Shown here: in pieces, positions 1 to 4,816 of the stretch
Numbering within the stretch: the first letter of the stretch is position 1
How the letters are laid out: each line of letters starts with the position of its first letter
Source: Clostridia bacterium
GTDB lineage: Bacteria > Bacillota_A > Clostridia > Oscillospirales > CAG-272
Assembly: GCA_017935805.1 (NCBI GenBank)
Contig: JAGBGV010000302.1
Coordinates: 1 to 8,043, forward strand
DNA length: 8,043 nucleotides
Reading direction: 5' to 3'
Notes under the pieces: generated by a model
Seen by the model: the letters and a program-made list of their open reading frames with translations, nothing else
The model's database searches: none
Told to the model about the DNA's origin: nothing
Position numbers and translations under genes: made by a program

Positions 1-372
1 GAAAAGGTTAAGCACCTTTGGCTGCTTGCCGTTTTTTACGGAGTTTCTGATAAGTCCCGATGACCAATCCCAGTTTGTTGCCTGCTCCGGGAAAAGTCCG
101 GTATGCTTGAATCCCATGGGGCGAAGTCTGAATGTAAGATCTCCATAATTGATGCACCACGCCTCCGGCATACGATTGACCACCCATGATCCGCCGCCGC
201 CAACACGTCTGTAAACACCTGCCGCCTTATTCCAGCGGGAATCCTTACGCTCACCCTTCCATATTACCTGCGGGTCAGGTCGAACAAGTATGTAGTTTCC
301 CCATCTTTCAAGTCGCTCACCACCGTCACAGTCGATGAGCTCATAATCCTTCCATCCGTCAGCTATAAACAT
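1..372 (-). CDS. Class I SAM-dependent methyltransferase (COG1092-like), N-terminal part only
   Basis: Only the first 124 codons are in the window; the gene continues past the left edge. The predicted protein starts MFIADGWKDYELID and has a GERLERWGNYILVRPDP stretch (about residues 18-34), a glycine-rich VGGGGSW (about 51-57) and FKHTGLFPEQATNWDW (about 83-98). It ends at KVLNLF, just where the SAM-binding motif I should begin. This layout is typical of the roughly 290-residue COG1092 family (related to RlmI/RlmK rRNA methyltransferases) annotated in many Clostridia as class I SAM-dependent methyltransferase. The substrate is not known from the sequence; rRNA is a family-based guess. The start is chosen because GGAGA lies at the right distance upstream. 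It follows the ruvC stop by 27 nt on the same strand with no visible promoter or terminator between, so it is probably co-transcribed with ruvC. The SAM-binding residues cannot be checked here. Confidence 0.8.
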   Translation of the reverse strand, partial: MFIADGWKDYELIDCDGGERLERWGNYILVRPDPQVIWKGERKDSRWNKAAGVYRRVGGGGSWVVNRMPEAWCINYGDLTFRLRPMGFKHTGLFPEQATNWDWSSGLIRNSVKNGKQPKVLNLF

Positions 373-399
373 ATTGTCTCCGTATTTCGTAATTTCAAT

Positions 400-930
400 T
401 TATTTCAGCTTGCCCGCCATTGAGGTAGGCTTGTTATAGTATTCCGCAAGTCTCGACGTGCCGGTGTGTGCGTGACAGATCGCCGCGGCAAGAGCATCCG
501 CTGTATCGTCCGGCTTCGGTGGCTTTGGAAGATGCAAAAACATTGTCACCATGTCAATAACCTGATGCTTGTCCGCACGTCCGTAGCCAACCACCGCCTG
601 CTTGATCTGAAGCGGTGTGTATTCGTATATCGGTACGTTGTTCTGTCTGCAGGCAAGAAGTATACAGCCTCTCGCCTCAGCAACGATGATACCTGTTTTT
701 TGATTTGTGTTAAAGAACAGCTCTTCAATGGCCGCCGCCTCCGGCTTATAGGTTTTGATTATCGCCGTAAGCTCACGGTGTACCTCAAATATTCTGTCCT
801 CTGTTTTCATAGTAGACGGAGTTGTTATGGCACCGTAATTCAGCACTCTTGATTTCGTACCGATGCCGCCGTAATCAATAACTCCCCAGCCTACTATGGC
901 TATCCCCGGGTCTATCCCCAGAATTATCAT
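400..930 (-). CDS. ruvC: Crossover junction endodeoxyribonuclease RuvC
   Basis: A 176-residue protein, close to the usual RuvC length (about 160-190). RuvC is a Holliday junction resolvase: a dimer with an RNase H-like fold that makes paired nicks across the junction, normally with the RuvAB branch-migration motor. The acidic catalytic residues are all in place. They are Asp7 in the N-terminal ILGIDPG motif, Glu69 in AAIEELFF, and Asp142 and Asp145 in KPDDTADALAAAI. The GRADKHQV segment (about 117-124), which in the family lies near the DNA-binding face, is intact. It is the first gene after a perfect consensus promoter (963-991), with a GGGGT ribosome binding site. ruvA and ruvB are not in the window, and the next gene downstream is a methyltransferase. 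I saw no LexA-type box in the promoter region, so nothing here shows SOS control. Confidence 0.97.
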   Translation of the reverse strand: MIILGIDPGIAIVGWGVIDYGGIGTKSRVLNYGAITTPSTMKTEDRIFEVHRELTAIIKTYKPEAAAIEELFFNTNQKTGIIVAEARGCILLACRQNNVPIYEYTPLQIKQAVVGYGRADKHQVIDMVTMFLHLPKPPKPDDTADALAAAICHAHTGTSRLAEYYNKPTSMAGKLK

Positions 931-962
931 AATATTACCCCGATTTTATAACTTAATAATAT

Positions 963-991
963 ATTATAGCACATCTCGCGCGGTATGTCAA
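963..991 (-). promoter_or_regulatory. Sigma-A-type promoter of ruvC
   Basis: Read on the minus strand, TTGACA (986-991) is followed by a 17-bp spacer and TATAAT (963-968). Both hexamers match the consensus exactly. The -10 ends about 32 bases before the ruvC start codon. No operator-like inverted repeat is visible around it. Confidence 0.9.
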
Positions 992-1022
992 AACTCTTTG
1001 TGAAATTTTCTCGCATTAAATG

Positions 1023-1065
1023 AAAAAATCACGGAAGACAGATTCGCGACTCCGTCTCCCATGAT
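1023..1065 (-). terminator. Intrinsic terminator of thiT
   Basis: Immediately after the thiT stop, the minus-strand RNA can form a 15-bp stem (arms 1051-1065 and 1028-1042, including four G-U pairs) with an 8-nt loop (1043-1050), followed by six U (plus strand A at 1023-1028). This is a strong Rho-independent terminator. It separates thiT from the ruvC promoter about 30 bp downstream. Confidence 0.92.
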
Positions 1066-1072
1066 CAGTTTG

Positions 1073-1654
1073 TTATTCCATTTCGGGCATGATCTGTTTT
1101 GCGGCAGATCTGTACAGAAGCACGATCACTACAGCCGCCATGATGATGTTTACAGCCATGTATGTGCCGTTGTAAGTAAGGCTGTAGAGCCAAACCGGCT
1201 GTCCTTCAGGTGCATATTCGCCCCAAAGCCAAATTCCGGATATATAGTGACATACAAAGCGGAAAAGTCCTGCGATCACTACACCGAGGCACACGCCAAA
1301 GGTCTTGCCGCCGAGCATTTTTGCAAAAGGTCTTGCAAGTCCTACAACAGAGAACGCAATGATGTAATCGAAAAGCACGCATCCGATCTGTGTTATAAGG
1401 GTGGGACAGTACATTACGTTGGAGAATCCCATCATCAACTGAAGCGCACCTGCAACAAATCCTGTTGCAAGTCCCCACTTCGGACCGTTGCGCAGACCCA
1501 TGATGATAAGAGGAATGATCTCAAGGGAGATGCTTCCGCCCTGCAGCCATGATCCGCTATAGGTAAGGAATGAAAGGGCAAATGAGAGTGCTACCATCAT
1601 TGCTCCTTCAACGAGGATACGAACGCTCCTCACGGATTTTGTTTGTTGTGACAT
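1073..1654 (-). CDS. thiT: Energy-coupled thiamine transporter ThiT (ECF S component)
   Basis: A 193-residue, very hydrophobic protein matching the ThiT/YuaJ family, the substrate-binding S component that works with a shared ECF module (EcfA, EcfA' and EcfT, encoded elsewhere) to import thiamine. Six membrane segments are expected. Visible family features are the N-terminal segment RILVEGAMMVALSFALSFL (about 10-28), the central GFVAGALQLMMG region, the RFVCHYISGIWLWGEYAPEG segment (about 131-150, aromatic and charged residues of the kind that line the thiamine pocket) and the NGTYMAVN segment near the end. The start at 1654 is preferred over an upstream in-frame ATG because AAGGCGG sits just before it and homology begins there; the upstream codons would lie in the GC-hairpin part of the leader. 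A TPP riboswitch in the leader supports the thiamine assignment independently. It is a single-gene unit closed by its own terminator. Confidence 0.95.
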   Translation of the reverse strand: MSQQTKSVRSVRILVEGAMMVALSFALSFLTYSGSWLQGGSISLEIIPLIIMGLRNGPKWGLATGFVAGALQLMMGFSNVMYCPTLITQIGCVLFDYIIAFSVVGLARPFAKMLGGKTFGVCLGVVIAGLFRFVCHYISGIWLWGEYAPEGQPVWLYSLTYNGTYMAVNIIMAAVVIVLLYRSAAKQIMPEME

Positions 1655-1683
1655 TTTGTTTACCGCCTTTACATAAATTATTT

Positions 1684-1700
1684 TTGGGGGGCGCCTCCCC
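1684..1700 (-). other. G/C-rich dyad in the thiT leader
   Basis: Between the riboswitch terminator and the thiT ribosome binding site, the minus strand reads GGGGAGGCGCCCCCC, a GGGG/CCCC dyad around GGCGCC that stands out in an A/T-rich leader. It is flanked by AACAAAA/TTTTGTT complementarity (plus strand 1707-1713 and 1654-1660) that reaches the start codon. A role in folding the start region is possible but unproven. Confidence 0.35.
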
Positions 1701-1724
1701 ACTTTGAACAAAACGCAGACCAAA

Positions 1725-1753
1725 CAAAAAATCCGCAGTAAATTACTACGGAT
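1725..1753 (-). terminator. Riboswitch-controlled terminator in the thiT leader
   Basis: The minus-strand RNA forms a 10-bp hairpin (plus strand 1731-1740 pairs with 1744-1753, with one G-U and a 3-nt loop) followed by six U (1726-1731). It lies about 25 nt downstream of the TPP aptamer and about 75 nt before thiT, the right place for an expression platform. Its 5' arm (1747-1754) is exactly complementary to eight aptamer nucleotides (1800-1807), which gives a competing antiterminator. Confidence 0.9.
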
Positions 1754-1776
1754 ATGCGTTCAGAATTAGACGTTTG

Positions 1777-1901
1777 ACAAGTTCTCCCTACGCCGGCATT
1801 ATCCGTATCAGGTTAAAGGGTTCAGCGAATAAGCTACTACTGCATTTTTATTATGCAGCAGGACTTTTCGCCATCTCAGCCATAAGCACCCCTGCGATTG
1901 T
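1777..1901 (-). promoter_or_regulatory. TPP riboswitch aptamer (THI element) controlling thiT
   Basis: On the minus strand the region carries the diagnostic thi-box parts in order. GGGGTGC comes first, then GGCTGAGATGG, a P3 stem (GCGAA/TTCGC) with a long P3a hairpin (CTGCTGCAT/ATGCAGTAG, plus strand about 1834-1862), the ACCC that closes P2, then CCTGATACGGATAATGCCGG and GCGTAGGGA. ACAA (1898-1901) and TTGT (1777-1780) can close P1. TPP binding stabilises this fold. The downstream terminator can then form, so thiamine uptake should be switched off when the cell has enough TPP. The pyrimidine-sensing CTGAGA and pyrophosphate-sensing GGATAATGCC segments both match the consensus core, so the aptamer looks functional. 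Confidence 0.96.
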
Positions 1902-1909
1902 TCGGGATA

Positions 1910-1939
1910 ATTATATCACTACACAGCTGTCGTTGTCAA
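1910..1939 (-). promoter_or_regulatory. Promoter of the TPP riboswitch-thiT transcript
   Basis: The minus strand has TTGACA (1934-1939), an 18-bp spacer and TATAAT (1910-1915). Transcription would begin around 1903, placing the aptamer at the very 5' end of the RNA. It diverges from the feo promoter. The about 110 bp between the two promoters (1940-2050) is A/T-rich and holds nothing else I recognise. Confidence 0.88.
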
Positions 1940-2050
1940 TAGCCGTAAGATATTTTTTACTAACATTTGTTGTTTTTCGACACATCGCAAACTCACATTC
2001 TACGCAGCTTTCCGTCATTACGACAAATTTATTTTTTTCTCGAAAAACTA

Positions 2051-2079
2051 TTGACAAATCTTCACAATAGCTATATAAT
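2051..2079 (+). promoter_or_regulatory. Sigma-A-type promoter of the feo operon
   Basis: TTGACA (2051-2056), a 17-bp spacer and TATAAT (2074-2079) match the consensus exactly. The expected start site, around 2086, falls at the left edge of the first inverted-repeat operator. A bound repressor would therefore block initiation at an otherwise very strong promoter. Confidence 0.92.
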
Positions 2080-2086
2080 TTAGTGT

Positions 2087-2104
2087 GGTTAGCACGAACT
2101 AACC
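2087..2104 (+). promoter_or_regulatory. Operator-like inverted repeat 1 (DtxR/IdeR type) at the feo start site
   Basis: GGTTAGCACGAACTAACC is a perfect 6-6-6 inverted repeat. Its core TTAG-N6-CTAA has the same spacing as the known DtxR/IdeR consensus (TTAGGTTAGCCTAA). It covers the predicted transcription start of the feo operon. Repression by an iron-loaded DtxR-family protein is inferred; the regulator is not encoded in the window. Confidence 0.75.
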
Positions 2105-2120
2105 ATTTGCTCGAGTCAAC

Positions 2121-2138
2121 GGTTAGCCGTGACTAATT
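2121..2138 (+). promoter_or_regulatory. Operator-like inverted repeat 2 (DtxR/IdeR type) in the feoA leader
   Basis: GGTTAGCCGTGACTAATT keeps the TTAG-N6-CTAA core of repeat 1 with the outer right bases changed. Centre-to-centre distance to repeat 1 is 34 bp, a little over three helical turns. It lies between the promoter and the feoA ribosome binding site. Confidence 0.7.
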
Positions 2139-2164
2139 ACTTTCAGTTAAGGCAGGAGATGCAC

Positions 2165-2377
2165 ATGAACCTCAGAAACGCAGAGGAAGGAAAAGAATAC
2201 ATCATCAAGTCTATCGAAACTGATGATGAAGAGCTTGATGCATTTCTGTTTTCTTTGGGTTGCTACAGCGGTGAGCCCATCACTGTTATCTCTCACCTGA
2301 AGGGCGGATGCGTGGTTTCCATTAAGGATGGAAGATATAATATTGATAATCAGCTTGCAGAGGCTATTATAGTTTAA
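2165..2377 (+). CDS. feoA: Ferrous iron transport protein A (FeoA)
   Basis: A 70-residue FeoA-domain protein, a small cytoplasmic SH3-like fold that accompanies FeoB and is thought to modulate it. The family pattern is visible: MNLRNAEEGKEY at the start, then a central FLFSLGCYSGEPITVI (about 27-42, matching the usual 'L..LG...G..I.V'), GGCVVSIKDGRYNID (about 47-61) and a closing LAEAIIV. The start at 2165 is chosen because GGAG lies 7-9 nt upstream; the earlier in-frame ATG codons (2129 and 2159) have no correctly spaced site. It is the first gene of the feo unit and is separated from feoB by 134 bp containing a long palindrome and a third operator-like repeat. Many Clostridia carry two FeoA copies; only one is seen here. 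Confidence 0.93.
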   Translation: MNLRNAEEGKEYIIKSIETDDEELDAFLFSLGCYSGEPITVISHLKGGCVVSIKDGRYNIDNQLAEAIIV

Positions 2378-2383
2378 TTAGCC

Positions 2384-2409
2384 AAAAAGTAATCAGCTGA
2401 TTACTTTTT
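2384..2409. terminator. 26-bp perfect palindrome between feoA and feoB (possible terminator/attenuator)
   Basis: AAAAAGTAATCAG is followed directly by its exact reverse complement, CTGATTACTTTTT. Transcribed rightward, it gives a hairpin of about 11 bp with a 4-nt AGCT loop, ending in a U run, so it resembles a weak bidirectional intrinsic terminator starting 6 nt after the feoA stop. Because feoB follows with no clear promoter, partial readthrough (attenuation) or a processing/stability role is likely. A protein-binding palindrome is the alternative. Confidence 0.6.
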
Positions 2410-2416
2410 ACCAAGT

Positions 2417-2434
2417 AGTTAGCATCCACTAACC
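2417..2434 (+). promoter_or_regulatory. Operator-like inverted repeat 3 (DtxR/IdeR type) upstream of feoB
   Basis: AGTTAGCATCCACTAACC has the same TTAG-N6-CTAA core as the two repeats at the feo promoter, and shares the TTAGC-N4-ACTAA form with repeat 1. It lies 78 bp before the feoB start. I could not find a convincing -35/-10 pair next to it, so it may mark a weak internal promoter or act as a roadblock. Confidence 0.6.
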
Positions 2435-2511
2435 GTCGCGTTTGTATCTTAATGTCAAGCGCAACAAAAAATAACTTTGTCAATTTTTACTTTTTTATGG
2501 AGGAATCCAAT

Positions 2512-4563
2512 ATGAGAATTGCTTTAGCGGGCAATCCCAACAGCGGCAAGACTACCATGTTCAATGGACTGACCGGTCGTAACGAAAAGGTCGGCAACTG
2601 GGCTGGTGTTACCGTTGACAAAATTGAGCATCCACTCAAGAAAAGCTTTCAGAGCGGAGCCGAGGAGCTGATCGCAGTTGACCTTCCCGGTGCCTACTCC
2701 ATGTCTCCCTTCACTTCCGAAGAGAGCATCACCAGCTCCTATGTAAAGCACGCAGAACCCGACGCGATCATCAATATCGTTGACGCGACAAATCTCAGCA
2801 GAAGCTTGTTCTTCACAACTCAGCTTCTCGAGCTTGGTATTCCCGTTGTTGTGGCCCTCAACAAGTCTGACATCAACAAGAAAAAGGAAACCAAGATCGA
2901 CGCAAAAGCTCTCTCCGAAAAGCTTGGATGCCCTGTAATTGACACGACCTCCACAACCGGTGACGGTCTCAATGAAGTTGTTGACGCCGCTGTAGCAGTT
3001 ATCGGCAAGGGACAGAACGCTCCCTATGTTCAGGGCGACATTGACTTGACAGACAAAAAGGCTGTTGTAGCTGCTGATAGAAAGCGATTTGACTTTGTTA
3101 ACAAGATCGTTCGTGACGTTGAAAAGAGAAAAGTTCTCACAAGAACAAAGAACGCGCAGGACAAACTTGACGATATCCTCACAAACAAGTGGCTCGGTAT
3201 TCCAATCTTCGCTGTTGTTATGTGGGCAGTGTTCTGGATCTCCCAGGCAGGTCCCGGCGCATGGCTTGCTGAAGGTCTTGATGTCGGTGAAACTCATCTT
3301 TGGGGTCTTGTTGACTGCATTGCATGGTTCAAGGAAATTGTCGCAGGCTGGATGGCAGGAGCTAATGATATCCTCCAGGCTATAGTGCTCGAAGGTATCA
3401 TCGAGGGTGTTGCCGCAGTTGTCGGATTCCTTCCCCTCGTAATGGTAATGTACTTCCTTATCGCTCTTCTTGAAGACTGCGGTTATATGGCTCGCGCTAC
3501 AATCGTTCTTGACCCCATCTTCAAGAAGGTTGGTCTTTCCGGCAAGTCCGTTATCCCCTTTGTTATCGGCACAGGCTGTGCTATCCCCGGCGTTATGGCT
3601 TGTCGCACCATCAGAAATGAAAGAGAAAGACGCGCCACAGCAATGCTCGCTCCTTTCATGCCATGCGGTGCTAAGCTTCCCGTTATCTCTCTCTTCGCAG
3701 GTGCGTTCTTCGACAATGCAGAATGGATCGGTACTGCAATGTACTTCGTTGGTATCGTAATAATCCTCCTCTGTGCACTTCTCATAAACAAGCTCACAGG
3801 TCACAAGGCAAGAAAATCCTTCTTCATCATTGAGCTTCCCGAGTACAAGCTTCCTTCCCTCTGGCGTGCAATAAAATCCATGCTTCAGAGAGGTTGGGCA
3901 TACATAGTTAAGGCAGGAACGATCATCCTCGTTTGCAACTTCATTGTATACATGATGCAGACATATGACTGGACATTCAAGATAGCAGAAGATGCCTCCA
4001 CCTCTATTCTCGCAACGATTGCTACTCCCATTGCGTATGTGATTGCTCCAATCGTTGGCATAGCTCTTTGGCAGCTCGCAGCAGCAGCAGTTACAGGCTT
4101 CATCGCAAAGGAGTGTGTTGTTTCAACTTTCGCAACAGTATTTATGTTTGAAACTCTCATCAACGAAGACCTCGAGCTCATTGAAGGTGCAACAGTCGGC
4201 GCGGCTAACATGGGCGGAATCACAGCAGTTGCAGCACTTGCGTTCCTTATGTTCAACCTGTTCACTCCCCCGTGCTTCGCTGCCCTCGGTGCTATGAACT
4301 CCGAGATCAAGAGCAGAAAGTGGTTCTGGGCTGGTATCGGTCTTCAGTTCTCTGTTGGTTATACAATCGCATTCCTCGTATTCTTCTTCGGTACACTCTT
4401 CACCGGCGGCAGCCTCGGTGCTACTTGGATGCCTATACTTGGTTGGGCTATCGTTCTTGCAATCGCTGCGATCATTACCGCGCTTATTGTTAAGAAGAAT
4501 AAAGAGATCGAATCCGAATACAAGCTCTCTGCCGACAAAGCAAAAAAGACTGTTAATGTTTGA
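2512..4563 (+). CDS. feoB: Ferrous iron transport protein B (FeoB)
   Basis: A 683-residue protein of usual Gram-positive FeoB length, the main bacterial Fe(II) uptake permease. It has an N-terminal cytoplasmic G domain joined to a membrane channel. All G motifs are visible: P-loop GNPNSGKTT (7-15), switch I threonine in AGVTVDK (Thr34), DLPG (57-60), NKSD (117-120) and a G5-like STTGDG (147-152). A helical spacer follows (about 180-225), then the membrane part from about residue 228. This includes the conserved first gate segment with GTGCAIPG (353-360), the RTIRNERERR loop (365-374) and MPCGAKLP (383-390), and a later second gate-like segment. The start at 2512 is set by GGAGG 8 nt upstream and because the P-loop begins six residues later; in-frame upstream ATGs at 2452 and 2497 would add an unlikely N-terminal extension. 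The Cys-rich partner gene starts 12 nt after its stop. Confidence 0.98.
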   Translation: MRIALAGNPNSGKTTMFNGLTGRNEKVGNWAGVTVDKIEHPLKKSFQSGAEELIAVDLPGAYSMSPFTSEESITSSYVKHAEPDAIINIVDATNLSRSLFFTTQLLELGIPVVVALNKSDINKKKETKIDAKALSEKLGCPVIDTTSTTGDGLNEVVDAAVAVIGKGQNAPYVQGDIDLTDKKAVVAADRKRFDFVNKIVRDVEKRKVLTRTKNAQDKLDDILTNKWLGIPIFAVVMWAVFWISQAGPGAWLAEGLDVGETHLWGLVDCIAWFKEIVAGWMAGANDILQAIVLEGIIEGVAAVVGFLPLVMVMYFLIALLEDCGYMARATIVLDPIFKKVGLSGKSVIPFVIGTGCAIPGVMACRTIRNERERRATAMLAPFMPCGAKLPVISLFAGAFFDNAEWIGTAMYFVGIVIILLCALLINKLTGHKARKSFFIIELPEYKLPSLWRAIKSMLQRGWAYIVKAGTIILVCNFIVYMMQTYDWTFKIAEDASTSILATIATPIAYVIAPIVGIALWQLAAAAVTGFIAKECVVSTFATVFMFETLINEDLELIEGATVGAANMGGITAVAALAFLMFNLFTPPCFAALGAMNSEIKSRKWFWAGIGLQFSVGYTIAFLVFFFGTLFTGGSLGATWMPILGWAIVLAIAAIITALIVKKNKEIESEYKLSADKAKKTVNV

Positions 4564-4575
4564 TAGGTATTAATT

Positions 4576-4764
4576 ATGATAGCAGATATCATCGTAACTT
4601 CCGTTATCCTGCTTATTGTTGGCGGAGCGGTAGCATACATCATCAAAGCTAAAAAAAGCGGTAAAAGATGCATCGGTTGCCCCGACAGCGGCTCTTGCAG
4701 CTCCTCCCATTGCTCAGGCAATTGCGGGTCATGCAACGGTTGCGGTAATGCCGATGACAAATAA
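4576..4764 (+). CDS. FeoB-associated Cys-rich membrane protein
   Basis: A 62-residue peptide with one N-terminal membrane helix (about 4-23), a basic stretch (KAKKSGKR, 25-31) and a C-terminal domain with seven cysteines (32, 35, 41, 46, 50, 53, 56) spaced among Gly and Ser. This matches the FeoB-associated Cys-rich family found next to feoB in many Clostridia (sometimes mislabelled virus attachment p12). The family has no proven function; metal binding or delivery at the FeoB cytoplasmic side is an inference from the cysteines and position. It starts 12 nt after feoB with GATAGGT, overlapping the feoB stop, as a probable ribosome binding site. It is the last gene before the operon terminator, so feoB and this gene are almost certainly co-transcribed. 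Confidence 0.9.
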   Translation: MIADIIVTSVILLIVGGAVAYIIKAKKSGKRCIGCPDSGSCSSSHCSGNCGSCNGCGNADDK

Positions 4765-4780
4765 CCCGTAAATAAAATCG

Positions 4781-4816
4781 CCCTCTGCGGAATAGACCGT
4801 AGAGGGAATTTTTTTT
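4781..4816. terminator. Terminator shared by the convergent feo and nahK-like operons
   Basis: CCCTCTGCGG and CCGTAGAGGG form a 10-bp stem (one G-U) with a 6-nt loop, followed rightward by a run of eight T (4809-4816): a strong terminator for the feo unit. Read leftward, the same stem is followed by CGATTTTATTT, a weaker U tract. It therefore probably also ends the minus-strand operon, whose last stop codon is at 4815-4817. Confidence 0.92.

Noticed and set aside
1061..1552. A 163-codon open frame on the plus strand over thiT
   Set aside because: Its protein has a random, His/Cys-rich composition and it overlaps the thiT terminator and coding region; thiT is supported by homology and by the TPP riboswitch.
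1774..2070. A 98-codon plus-strand open frame between thiT and feoA
   Set aside because: It runs across the TPP aptamer and its promoter and has no ribosome binding site; the region is fully explained as regulatory DNA.
2087..2138. The paired repeats in the feoA leader as a riboswitch or short direct-repeat array
   Set aside because: Each repeat is a compact 18-bp dyad with a fixed core and variable centre, as expected for a protein operator; no larger conserved RNA fold is visible.
2452..2511. Upstream starts that would extend FeoB by up to 20 residues
   Set aside because: The extension MSSATKNNFVNFYF has no family counterpart and no ribosome binding site, while GGAGG is ideally placed before the ATG at 2512.
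2524..3804. A 426-codon open frame on the minus strand, antisense to feoB
   Set aside because: It is rich in Cys, Asn and Ser with no family pattern, has no ribosome binding site, and lies wholly within feoB, whose G-domain and channel motifs are unmistakable. Biased codon use in feoB explains the lack of stops.
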